Shown here in pieces: positions 1-7,947 of a stretch of DNA of 64,000 bases. Within the stretch, counting starts at the first letter, position 1, and each line of letters starts with the position of its first letter. Source of the stretch: Parapedobacter tibetensis (GTDB lineage Bacteria > Bacteroidota > Bacteroidia > Sphingobacteriales > Sphingobacteriaceae); assembly GCF_024643205.1 (NCBI RefSeq), contig NZ_JAMKQJ010000009.1, positions 1-64,000 on the forward strand, read 5' to 3'. A model generated the notes under the pieces. It saw nothing but the letters and a program-made list of their open reading frames with translations, was not told where the DNA came from and did not search any database. The position numbers and the translations under genes were made by a program.

Positions 1-335
1 ATAAGGCCAATAATGTTTCCGAACGGGTCTTTAACTGTTGCTGTCGTTAATTCACCGCCAACATTATACGGTTTTTCATTTTCCGTTGCTCCCAAGTCAA
101 TCAATCTGTCGTAAACTTCTTGAATTTTCTCGACACCCCAATATGATACGACACTCTCCTCTTTATCAGTTGTTGGATTTTCTTCAGGTTGGAGACCTAA
201 TTCATATCCGCCAATATTGAATCCAACATAATAGGGCTCTTCAAAATATGGTTCAGTTTTAAATGCTTTTGCATACCAATCTTTTGCTTTTTTGATGTCT
301 CCAACTTTATAAATTGTTGTTCTTAATCCTAACAT
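1..335 (-). CDS. VOC-fold protein (glyoxalase/bleomycin-resistance type), 3' end outside window
   Basis: The reverse strand reads an open frame from an ATG at 333-335 to the window edge (about 111 codons, no stop). It begins MLGLRTTIYKV and ends near VKDPFGNIIGLI. The opening beta strand, the KAKDWYAKAF helix and the DPFGN..GL strand are the layout of the vicinal-oxygen-chelate fold, so nearly the whole domain is present. Members act as glyoxalases, dioxygenases or antibiotic-binding proteins; nothing here fixes the substrate. The start overlaps the end of a possible 31-codon ORF upstream, which suggests translational coupling. Partial at the left edge. Confidence 0.85.
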   Translation of the reverse strand, partial: MLGLRTTIYKVGDIKKAKDWYAKAFKTEPYFEEPYYVGFNIGGYELGLQPEENPTTDKEESVVSYWGVEKIQEVYDRLIDLGATENEKPYNVGGELTTATVKDPFGNIIGL

Positions 336-424
336 TCTATTCTTTTTAGCGGTTTCTCATAATTGTCCCTAACATCATCCCAATGTATTCCTTCAAAATT
401 CATTTGTGCTTTTGGCTTTCTCAT
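329..424 (-). CDS. possible 31-residue ORF coupled to the VOC gene
   Basis: This short reverse-strand frame begins MRKPKAQMNFEGIHWDDVRD and stops at 329-331, overlapping the ATG of the downstream VOC gene by 7 bases. The overlap and the normal-looking amino-acid mix, with no low-complexity runs, favour real translation. I recognise no family. It could equally be the tail of a degraded gene, since the Crp/Fnr remnant next upstream is also broken. Confidence 0.35.
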   Translation of the reverse strand: MRKPKAQMNFEGIHWDDVRDNYEKPLKRIEC

Positions 425-511
425 GTTGGTTTTTTATTCTTTGTTGCACATATTTTATTTGTTTACAAAGTTGGAAACTTGCAGGCAAACAAATCTTGGT
501 CTACACCAATA

Positions 512-892
512 TCAAAATTTAACGTTGTTGAACAGCTTACCGAAATTAGTGGGGTCTATACCCAAATAAGAGGCGATGTACTTATGCGGCACAAGTTGAA
601 GCAGGTGTGGGCTTTTCCGGCAAAAGGTTTTGTACCATTCTTCAATGGTCATTGCACGCAGTTCAATATGGAGATCAATCATACCTGCAAACATGGCTTC
701 GGTCATTCGCCTGAAGAGCCTTTCTATTTGTTGTGATTGATCGACCAGTTTTTGCAGATCGTCATAGGTGATGTACTCCAATTCGCTGTCCGTTAAACAA
801 GTTAAAAAGTATTTCGAAGGTACATGAAACGAAAAAGAACAGCTAATAAATAGCATAGTAGTTGAGCGTAACATCCATACTGCTAGTGCCAT
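512..892 (-). pseudogene. Crp/Fnr-family regulator, 5'-truncated remnant
   Basis: From about residue 30 the frame reads CLTDSELEYITYDDLQKL, then a long helix, then the C-terminal helix-turn-helix VPHKYIASYLGIDPTNFGKL, the usual end of a Bacteroidota Crp/Fnr regulator. The cyclic-nucleotide-binding beta roll that should precede it (about 80-100 residues) is missing, and the first 25-30 residues look unrelated. The start lies 3 bases from the stop of the DUF1772 gene, so a deletion probably joined the two. It cannot sense an effector and is likely non-functional. Intact relatives are about 190-200 residues. Confidence 0.65.
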
Positions 893-894
893 TC

Positions 895-1386
895 TTATAT
901 TTTTTTAATTAGGGGAATTATTAAGCAAATGAATGATGCAATTGAAGCTATAGTTCTTATTAAATGCCATTTATTCCAAGTACCTTCGAATTGAAGCCTC
1001 ATTTCTTTTAACTGATTGGCACTTAAAGTATTAATGTCGGATGATGCAAGGGACTCGTTAAGTGGCACATTGAAAGCCACTGTTATGCCAAAAACGCCAA
1101 TTGCATAGATAATTAATGAAGTAACTACATAAGGTAAAATTTGAGTGTCTCCTGTTTTGTAAAAAACAAATGTTGAAATAGCCAAGATGAATAAACTACC
1201 CATAAAGCTTAGAAAGAAAACAGGATTGAGAATCGCTTTATTTATACTTCGGAACGCCAATAGATATGCTTTATCATTTAACCTGCCAAGTCCATTGATA
1301 ACTGAGCATTGATAACCGTAGAAGAGCCCTGCCAATAGCCCAGTAAGTGCTATACTTGCAAGATATAATAATTGATTTATATTCAT
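895..1386 (-). CDS. DUF1772 (anthrone-oxygenase-like) membrane protein
   Basis: A protein of about 163 residues with four hydrophobic segments (near residues 5-25, 50-72, 80-103 and 143-160), opening MNINQLLYLASIALTGLLAG. The N-terminal LLAGLFYGY motif and the V(P)LNE..LAS stretch after the third segment are typical of DUF1772 proteins. I take the ATG at 1386, because the longer frame starts with TTG at 1395. It follows the SDR gene by 11 bases and is probably cotranscribed with it and the AraC regulator. The enzymatic role of the family in bacteria is not settled. Confidence 0.75.
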   Translation of the reverse strand: MNINQLLYLASIALTGLLAGLFYGYQCSVINGLGRLNDKAYLLAFRSINKAILNPVFFLSFMGSLFILAISTFVFYKTGDTQILPYVVTSLIIYAIGVFGITVAFNVPLNESLASSDINTLSANQLKEMRLQFEGTWNKWHLIRTIASIASFICLIIPLIKKI

Positions 1387-1397
1387 TATTATCAAGT

Positions 1398-2225
1398 TTA
1401 TGTGTTATTTGACCAAATACCTGTTAGGTTTGTTTTTGAAACATATTCATCAAATGAAGTGGCATTCCGACCTAATACCATAGGTATTGAACCATGAACC
1501 GATTCGTTTCTACCATCCAATAATTGTCCAAAAAGGTAAGTGATTAACCAAATGTAATCTTCAGTTACATTGTAGCTACGGAGCATAGTCGCATACTCAT
1601 CCAATTCAACTTCAATTACGTTAACAGGCTTACCAATACCTTCAGAAATTTTGGCTGCTGTATCAGTAAACGATAATAATTCTGGACCAGTTAGTTCATA
1701 AATTTTGCCATTATGTTCATCTTCTAAAAGAGATTTAACCACCATCTCAGCAATATCATCAGCATCTACAAATGGTTCTTTAGCATTTACTTTTGGCACA
1801 ATTAATTCTCCGCTAAGGATTCCATCCAACCAATAGCCTTCGCTATAGTTTTGCATAAAAAATGCTGCTCTGATAATTGTGTAATCTAAGCCTGAAGCTA
1901 TAATTACATCCTCACAAGCTTTTGCTTCTAATTCACCTCTACCAGAAAGTAGCACTGATTTTTTTACGCCTGCATTTTTTGTGGCTGCTACAAACGCTGT
2001 TATTATATCTAATGATTGTGGTATCGCCAAATCTGGTTGAAATGTAATATATACCTTATTTATACCACTTAAAGCTTTTGCCCAGGTAGATTGGTCGTAC
2101 CAATCAAATGGAATGTCAGAGTTACGAGAAGCGGGAATTACTTCCTCATTAAGTTGTTGAAGCCTTTTATAAACTCTTTTACCTGTTTTGCCTGTACTAC
2201 CAAGTACTAAAATTTTGTTGCTCAT
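1398..2225 (-). CDS. NmrA-like NAD(P)-binding atypical SDR
   Basis: 275 residues. The N-terminus MSNKILVLGSTGKTGKRVY carries the GxxGxxG dinucleotide-binding motif of atypical short-chain dehydrogenases. The rest follows NmrA/azoreductase-type proteins: a GRGELEAKACEDVI stretch after strand 5, then IRAAFFMQNYSEG, a motif typical of the family. There is no classical Tyr-x3-Lys pair, as expected for NmrA-like proteins, which act as redox sensors or quinone/azo reductases. It lies between an AraC regulator upstream and a DUF1772 protein, a combination that fits a small stress-response operon. Substrate not determinable. Confidence 0.85.
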   Translation of the reverse strand: MSNKILVLGSTGKTGKRVYKRLQQLNEEVIPASRNSDIPFDWYDQSTWAKALSGINKVYITFQPDLAIPQSLDIITAFVAATKNAGVKKSVLLSGRGELEAKACEDVIIASGLDYTIIRAAFFMQNYSEGYWLDGILSGELIVPKVNAKEPFVDADDIAEMVVKSLLEDEHNGKIYELTGPELLSFTDTAAKISEGIGKPVNVIEVELDEYATMLRSYNVTEDYIWLITYLFGQLLDGRNESVHGSIPMVLGRNATSFDEYVSKTNLTGIWSNNT

Positions 2226-2310
2226 TTTATGTTATTATTTAAATGTTATGAGACAAAATTATAGCTGTTCTAACTGGATTAATAGAACAAATACGACAAA
2301 ATAAATGGCG

Positions 2311-3081
2311 CTATTTTTTGAGAAAGTTTTTTGGGGTTTTCCCTGTAAAGGCTTTGAATACTTTTATGAAATGAGATTGGTCAGCAAACCCATTATTATA
2401 CACAATCTCAGTCAATTTTTCATATTCCTTTTCCGTGAGCTGTTCCAAGGATTGCTGAAACTTAATTATCTGAATAAATTCTTTTGGAGTAACCCCCACT
2501 TCTGCCAAAAAGTGTCTTTGAAAAGTTCTTACGGTTAAGTGAATTTTTTTGCTAATCTCTAATACTGTAAGTTGTGCGTTAGATTGAAATACTAACTGAA
2601 TTGCTTCCCTAATCGCAAAATCTAATTTGTCTTTTTTGGATAATAATTCATCATATAGGAAAGCTTGAATTATTTCCGTTTGGTGTTTTGTATCATTCAA
2701 ATTATTTAATTTGGGTAGAACCTTATTCCAACTATCAAGATTAGTTAAATCGAAGCAACCATCGTTGATATCCTTTGGGTTGATATGGAAGAAACTTGAT
2801 AATACAAAAGGATACAATTGGAAAGTGATTATCTTGTAAGGCCCGTTCATGTGCAATTCTACAGGATTAATGGTTTGTCCGTAAATGTATAAGATAGGCA
2901 TTTTTTTATTATGGGGTTGCACCCACTGTCCATTTGGGGTAATGTGAAACATTAGTCCAGGCAAGCCATCCGCAAAAAAGGGCAGAACAGTTTTTGAAGT
3001 AGTTGTTACATCTTCAAAAACCATAATGTCTTTGACAAGTATTGAAACATTGTCATTTGGAGCTATTTTGCTAAACTTCAT
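2311..3081 (-). CDS. AraC-family transcriptional regulator
   Basis: About 256 residues from the ATG at 3081. The frame extends to 3261, but that stretch matches no AraC N-terminus. The N-terminal half resembles a cupin sensor (FADGLPGLMFHITPNG, then ILYIYGQTINPVEL). The C-terminus holds the two AraC helix-turn-helices: LTVLEISKKIHLTVRTFQRH and the NNGFADQSHFIKVFKAFTGK signature. It is the first gene of a likely operon with the NmrA-like SDR and the DUF1772 protein and probably controls them. The effector is unknown. Confidence 0.88.
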   Translation of the reverse strand: MKFSKIAPNDNVSILVKDIMVFEDVTTTSKTVLPFFADGLPGLMFHITPNGQWVQPHNKKMPILYIYGQTINPVELHMNGPYKIITFQLYPFVLSSFFHINPKDINDGCFDLTNLDSWNKVLPKLNNLNDTKHQTEIIQAFLYDELLSKKDKLDFAIREAIQLVFQSNAQLTVLEISKKIHLTVRTFQRHFLAEVGVTPKEFIQIIKFQQSLEQLTEKEYEKLTEIVYNNGFADQSHFIKVFKAFTGKTPKNFLKK

Positions 3082-3679
3082 ATATGTTTTATTTAATAAC
3101 TGATGTTGCTCAGAAGAGCAACGATAAAAGTACGTAAATCTTTGACGAATACTCCTACAGCAAAGATCCAGATCATTAACGGGAACAGTGCGTAAGGCCT
3201 GATGGAACTTTAGATCTCTTTTCTGATACTCAAGAAAAAGAGCGATGATTAAAACTGTCAAAACAGCGGAATTTTCTACTTTAGGATGCTCCTAGATTTG
3301 GGGAGAGGTCACTCAGCAAAGAAAATATCGACAAAAATAATGAATATCAGCTCCTTAAACGTTTTGGTAAGAAATCCATTAATAATCCATATGAGCTGGA
3401 CTTGGTGTAAATCTTTATAAGTATTTGAATGAAATAGAAGCCCATAACAGGGGTTTTATTATTTTGACACGTTTTTTCTTTGTCATTCTTTCTTTCCTTT
3501 ATAAATTCCAACAGGTTCATTTCTTCCGTTTTTTTACCAATATACGTGTTTTAGGAATCTTTTCCGATAGTCATTAAACTTTCCACTTACCCAATTTTTC
3601 TCTCCGCCTCAAATACTTAAATAGCGTATCTCTTTTGAAATAATAGGAATATCATTACTTTTGATTTAAACAACCCATT
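3082..3679. other. intergenic region with a short gene remnant
   Basis: Six hundred A+T-rich bases between the divergent AraC and transporter genes. On the plus strand, positions 3285-3410 form an open frame of 41 codons after a stop, ending KKSINNPYELDLV and a TAA. It has no start codon and looks like the tail of a decayed gene. The remainder contains long T runs (3460-3540). I see no convincing promoter or RNA structure. Confidence 0.4.
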
Positions 3680-4774
3680 ATGATATCCATAGAGCAGCGC
3701 AAAAATAGAAGAGACTATATAGAAAGGATCTTAGTTTTAATTTTATTTTTAGCGTTACTTTTAATGCTCTTTGATGTCCTAAAAGTTTTTTTTGGAATTT
3801 TGACTTTTGGATTAATTTTTTCAGTCTCTTTTTACCATGCTTTTGAAAAACTCACAAAATTAGCTAAAGGAAAAAAAAGTATAGCTACAGGTATCTATAT
3901 AATAATATTGATAGTGCTATTATTAATACCTCTTATTTTTTTCACCTCTTCTCTAACTAAACATATTAAGGATATCATAGAGTTTGTAACTCGCTTAAAA
4001 AATAACGATGTTCCTGACTTACCAATTGCGATCACCGGTTTACCGCTTATTGGGGATGGCATAAGCGCATTGTGGAATAATCTGCAAAAAAGCCCAAAAG
4101 AAACCATTATTGCTCATGAGCATCAGATAAAAAACGTACTACACCATATCGTTACAAGTGGAATGGGTGTTATAGGCACTGGTATTCAATTTGTGCTCGG
4201 TATTATTATATCCGCTATGATTCTTGTAAAATCGGATACCATATTGCAACATATCCGGTTGGCGGCTCAACATTTATTCGGTGCTACTGATGGCATTGTA
4301 TTATTGGACACCGCTACGCAAGCCATTAGAAGTGTTTCGTTGGGTGTTATGGGAACGGCATTCATCGCAGGGATCGTTGGGTGGATCGGGCTTACCATTA
4401 CACACACCCCTTTTGCAATAGGTTTATCGGCACTCATCTTCTTCCTTGTCATGTTACAGATAGGCCCATTATTCGTTTGGATACCTGTTGTAATCTGGAC
4501 GGGGCTTACAGGCCATACAGGTATGACCATTTTTTTAATAATATATGGTGTAGTTTTATCTTTGCTTGATGCCATATTGAAACCAATTTTCATTGCTAAG
4601 AGCGGAGGAAAATATCCTTTTTGGGTGATTTTTATTGGAGTAATAGGAGGCTTAGCGGCCTGGGGGTTTACAGGTATGTTTAAAGGCGCTATCATTATGT
4701 CAGTATTTTACACTATTTTTACTTCTTGGTTAGAAAGAAAAAAATTAAGCCCTTCAATCAATGGTGTAAGCTGA
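3680..4774 (+). CDS. AI-2E family (PerM/YdiK-type) membrane transporter
   Basis: 364 residues with a family-typical pattern: two N-terminal membrane segments, a TM3 that follows a Lys-rich loop, a long hydrophilic region (about 95-150) carrying the LPIAITGLPLIGDG stretch, and four to five C-terminal segments. The motif LQIGPLFVWIPVVIW in the C-terminal part and the LDAILKPIFIAKSGG loop are hallmarks of the AI-2E/UPF0118 family. Members export autoinducer-2, Na+/H+ or unknown substrates, so the substrate is open. Its end overlaps the upstream extension of the next gene's frame but not its preferred start. Confidence 0.85.
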   Translation: MISIEQRKNRRDYIERILVLILFLALLLMLFDVLKVFFGILTFGLIFSVSFYHAFEKLTKLAKGKKSIATGIYIIILIVLLLIPLIFFTSSLTKHIKDIIEFVTRLKNNDVPDLPIAITGLPLIGDGISALWNNLQKSPKETIIAHEHQIKNVLHHIVTSGMGVIGTGIQFVLGIIISAMILVKSDTILQHIRLAAQHLFGATDGIVLLDTATQAIRSVSLGVMGTAFIAGIVGWIGLTITHTPFAIGLSALIFFLVMLQIGPLFVWIPVVIWTGLTGHTGMTIFLIIYGVVLSLLDAILKPIFIAKSGGKYPFWVIFIGVIGGLAAWGFTGMFKGAIIMSVFYTIFTSWLERKKLSPSINGVS

Positions 4775-4827
4775 GAATGGAATTAACACGAAACTCAATA
4801 TTTATAAACACATTTAAATACATCGCT

Positions 4828-5640
4828 ATGCGTATCGCTATCTTTTTTATTCTAATACTGGCAGGTATCTGTACCAATGCACAAGAAACCACTAAAGCCG
4901 ATGTCGTTTTAATGACCAACGGTGATCAAAAATCTGGCAAAGTAGTCGCAATTGTCGACGACGCAATCAAGTTTGTTTATGCTAATGAATCATTAGAGTA
5001 TATAATCAAGAAAGTTGACATAAATAAAATAACTTTTGCGAGTGGTCGGATTGAATTCTATAACTCAACAGAAAGCAGCAATTCGACCACCCCAACGCTT
5101 GAAGACTTTCATAATAAAGTAGCTATTTTACCTTTTGGATATATTCGTGACCAAAAGGATGGTGGTCAAGAAATGCCAATTAAAATTCAAAACGAATGTT
5201 TCACTATCTTAAGCAAGAAAGCAGAAACTTTACAAATACAGGATGTTCAGACCACCAATGCCCTACTAACAAAGGCAGGTATTAACAATGGCAATATACA
5301 AGGTTATACCATGGGAGAAATTTGTCATATTTTAAATGTAGAATATGTAGTACAAGGTATGATAAGTGTCGATGAAACAAATGAAATTTCATCTTCGGTA
5401 GGGTCTACAAGTACCGATGTTAAAAATGGAAAAAATAATACTATCGGTAAGATATTTAGCACCTCCAGTGCAACTTCTATTTCATCTAAAAATTATAATA
5501 CCGATGTAACGATGAATATTTACGATAACGGAGGTCAAAAATTATTTAACCAAAATCATAACTCCTTTTGGCCAAACTTAGATGCATATGATATTACGCT
5601 CAATTATTTATTAAAGAAAACTCCTCTTTATGGAAAATAG
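4828..5640 (+). CDS. secreted protein of unknown function with signal peptide
   Basis: 270 residues. I chose the ATG at 4828 because it opens directly into a signal peptide (MRIAIFFILILAGICTNAQ, cleavage after Ala near residue 18). The frame is also open upstream from 4726, inside the transporter gene. The mature N-terminus (VVLMTNGDQKSGKVVAIVDD) looks like a small beta domain seen in Bacteroidota secreted proteins. A second region (VAILPFGYIRDQ, with VEYVVQGMISVDE later) recalls the TolB/CsgG-like fold of proteins that build an N-terminal amino-domain. The domain call is an inference. It is probably periplasmic. Confidence 0.7.
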   Translation: MRIAIFFILILAGICTNAQETTKADVVLMTNGDQKSGKVVAIVDDAIKFVYANESLEYIIKKVDINKITFASGRIEFYNSTESSNSTTPTLEDFHNKVAILPFGYIRDQKDGGQEMPIKIQNECFTILSKKAETLQIQDVQTTNALLTKAGINNGNIQGYTMGEICHILNVEYVVQGMISVDETNEISSSVGSTSTDVKNGKNNTIGKIFSTSSATSISSKNYNTDVTMNIYDNGGQKLFNQNHNSFWPNLDAYDITLNYLLKKTPLYGK

Positions 5641-5741
5641 TCAATTAATAGCGTATTTATTTTTAATGACTATCGGGTATCATACCTAAAGCGGGCGGGG
5701 ATAGAATTTTGAATTGTATATTGGCCACGTAAATACTGGAT

Positions 5742-6229
5742 TTACTTCTTCATCTCGTATCGCAGCATAACCACGCCATTTTCGAACGACTCGGCCTTAA
5801 TGAGCTGCATGTCATACCGGTACTCAAACATGCGCACTCCCTTGCCCCGGGTGGTGGGGCAGACTCGGAGGTGTGTACTTCATCAACCACGCCCGCTTCA
5901 AACATAGATTGCATGAGCTTCAGGCTCCCCCAGAGCCAAATGTCTTTACCGTCTTGCTCCTTCAACTCCCGGACGGAGGCAACGGGGTGGGCCGTTGCGG
6001 CTGGGAACTTACCCCAAGGGGCATCCTTAAGGCTCGATGAGGCGACGAACTTGGTAAGGTTATTGAGCTTTTCGCCGTACTCCCCTTGATCATCGGACGT
6101 GGGCCAGTAGTCTTTGGACATAGCATAGGTATTGGCGCCAAGGATCATGGTGTCGACGGTATCTATAAACTCGAGCGCGGCAGCCCCGAGGTCTTCGTCG
6201 CCCGGTTCGGTGAAGGACGATACCCTCAA
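5742..6229 (-). pseudogene. dihydrofolate-reductase-like (RibD C-terminal) gene, frameshifted and 5'-truncated
   Basis: The frame reads DTMILGANTYAMSKDYWP, then DIWLWGSLKLMQSMFEAGVVDEVH, a RibD-C/DHFR-like core. It then shifts: position 5871-5876 has an extra AC (CACAC where CAC is expected). Removing two bases restores LRVCPTTRGKG and a normal end, GVVMLRYEMKK, with a TAA at 5742-5744. The first 30-40 residues with the start codon are also absent, the frame beginning in unrelated sequence near 6230. Two independent lesions make this a pseudogene. Its G+C content is above that of the neighbours. Confidence 0.8.
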
Positions 6230-6250
6230 AAAACTTAATCTTCCTCGGCG

Positions 6251-6592
6251 GCAATATTATCTACGGTAATATTTCCATCACTTGATTATGAACTGAACAC
6301 CCAAGTACGCATCCATCGGGAAGCTGGTGGTTATACACAGGAGGAGTTTGCTTTCCTTATCGGTCGAGATGTGGTGGACCTAATAAAATATGAAGACCTC
6401 ACCACGGATATGAAAAAGATGAACTATAGTCGTAAGAGATTAGAATGGCTAACCGCAAATATTGACGACCAATATGCAGAACCGCAGGTAAAAGCATTTT
6501 TGGACAAAATGGCGTTAAATTATACCATTAATGCTGCGCAAGCTTCTTACAACTGGTGGAAAGATGAGCCGCTTTTATTCCTAACCAAATAA
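6251..6592 (+). pseudogene. XRE-like helix-turn-helix protein, 5'-truncated
   Basis: The plus-strand frame is open from a stop at 6236-6238 and reads LDYELNTQVRIHREAGGYTQ, then EEFAFLIGRDVVDLIKYED, the pattern of an XRE helix-turn-helix, with a C-terminal helical tail ending DEPLLFLTK. The first ATG (6371) lies inside the second half, so the helix-turn-helix would not be translated from it. The 5' part is replaced by the DHFR-like remnant around 6230-6250, so this is a recombination scar. A GTG or TTG start near 6260-6300 is not excluded. Confidence 0.55.
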
Positions 6593-6595
6593 TAA

Positions 6596-7147
6596 TTAAT
6601 CCTTCAACCCGTAATGCGCTTTCACGGCCTCGTAGTCATGGTAGTCCAGTTCCGCCCGAAGATTGGCCGCGGGCATGCCGCCAGGGATCAATACATAGCG
6701 GACTTTCTGGACCCAGTTAACGTTTATATTACCGGTCAGCCCCGTAATTCTAGCGGCAATAAACCTTAACTCATGACCCACCTCGGAAACCAGAAAATAC
6801 AGGGAGTAATTATCCCTGGACATTGGAACGGGCCAGGCGGTGTCGAATGATTTTACGAAAAAAAGAGGGACTCCTCCATCTTCTAAAAATTCTTCTGTGA
6901 TTTGTGGAATATCTATATCCATTCTTTTTACCGTATTTCCGTCTATAATATTCCAATCTATGGGCATCCACTCGGAATAAATTACGTTGGCCGTTCCGGA
7001 ATCACCTTTGGGGCCGGTGTCGCCCTGATCACCTTGTTCGCCTTGGACCCCTTGTTCGCCCTGCGGACCTGTGGGCCCTTCCTTTTTACAGGATAGGATT
7101 AATATAGAAAGAAACAGGATGGAAAGGATTGATCTTAGTGTTTTCAT
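6596..7147 (-). CDS. lipoprotein with a short collagen-like stretch
   Basis: 183 residues. The signal peptide ends in a lipobox (ILILSC, Cys about residue 20), followed by Lys-Lys and a run of about nine Gly-X-Y triplets (GPTGPQGEQGVQGEQGDQGD and on to about residue 50). The rest is a non-repetitive domain with alternating hydrophobic residues, probably beta-rich. Collagen-like triplets of this type sit near the lipid anchor in many Bacteroidota lipoproteins and are thought to form a trimeric stalk. Ligand unknown. The next gene upstream is a second lipoprotein-like gene with the same strand. Confidence 0.85.
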   Translation of the reverse strand: MKTLRSILSILFLSILILSCKKEGPTGPQGEQGVQGEQGDQGDTGPKGDSGTANVIYSEWMPIDWNIIDGNTVKRMDIDIPQITEEFLEDGGVPLFFVKSFDTAWPVPMSRDNYSLYFLVSEVGHELRFIAARITGLTGNINVNWVQKVRYVLIPGGMPAANLRAELDYHDYEAVKAHYGLKD

Positions 7148-7188
7148 GCTTTCTTGATTATTATGGATTTGATAAAAATATTACTGAT

Positions 7189-7749
7189 CTAATTCACTGC
7201 GGGAGGTTCCGGCTGTGGGTTGAACATCAGCTCCCCGCCAATCGATATTGTCCCATCATTGCTGCTTACCGCCTTGCCTTTGACGTGTGCCTGCCTGCCG
7301 TTCAGCACGATGATCCCAGTGGCGGTATTATGAATACCCTTGAAGATAATAGTGACAGGAGCGACAGGCTCCGGGGGATGTACGGGTTCGGGCGGATGCA
7401 TCGGCTCAGGGGAGATTGTCCATGACTGAATCAGGTGAACGGTTCTTCCTTTTTTTACGGATGAAATGGTTTCAACCCGGAGCTGGCCTTGGTACATGTT
7501 GTTATGGAATTGACCGGACCAATTACCATCCAGCCTGCCTCTAGCCTCGAATTCGAAGACCTGGGCGGGCGGCTCCGGTTGCGGGTTAAAGGAAAGCTCA
7601 TTGCTGCGGGCGCTAACCATAAATAATGAGTCCACACCCTCTTCACCTTGCACGGCTAAGGGATCAGCCAGTTCCACTTTTTCGCAGGAACTCGACATGA
7701 CAAACGTGGTGTATGTGAGCATCACCGCAATAAATTTCAGCGTTTTCAT
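7189..7749 (-). CDS. secreted protein with duplicated FNPQPEPP motif
   Basis: 186 residues with an N-terminal signal (MKTLKFIAVMLTYTTFVMSS) and a Cys at about residue 22 that may be lipidated. The motif FNPQPEPPA occurs twice, at about residues 54-62 and at the C-terminal end, and the middle contains the tandem HPPEPVHPPEPVAP. Between the motifs lies a region with beta character (RGRLDGNWSGQFHNNMYQGQ; VTIIFKGIHNTATGIIVLNG). I know no assigned function. The 5' neighbour on the strand is the HTCS regulator's end at 7948, 199 bases away. The proline-rich motifs suggest a binding or surface-display role, which is a guess. Confidence 0.75.
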   Translation of the reverse strand: MKTLKFIAVMLTYTTFVMSSSCEKVELADPLAVQGEEGVDSLFMVSARSNELSFNPQPEPPAQVFEFEARGRLDGNWSGQFHNNMYQGQLRVETISSVKKGRTVHLIQSWTISPEPMHPPEPVHPPEPVAPVTIIFKGIHNTATGIIVLNGRQAHVKGKAVSSNDGTISIGGELMFNPQPEPPAVN

Positions 7750-7947
7750 TTTTTAGGTTTTTTTAATTTGATGATATCAGCTTAATTAATTACACAAAGT
7801 TCCTTATAAGCAAGCCTGTGCAGCTAACAGATATTTCACTTTTATTGATAGAAATTTCGTTATGAGCGTTGAAGGGAGGGTAAATAAAGTATGGTAAGCC
7901 AGTGCAACACCACATGGCGATAGGCAAGGTTTTGCATCAATGATTTT

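Noticed and set aside
3082..3261. Upstream extension of the AraC gene to 3261
   Set aside because: The extra 60 residues show no family match, and the ATG at 3081 gives the standard length.
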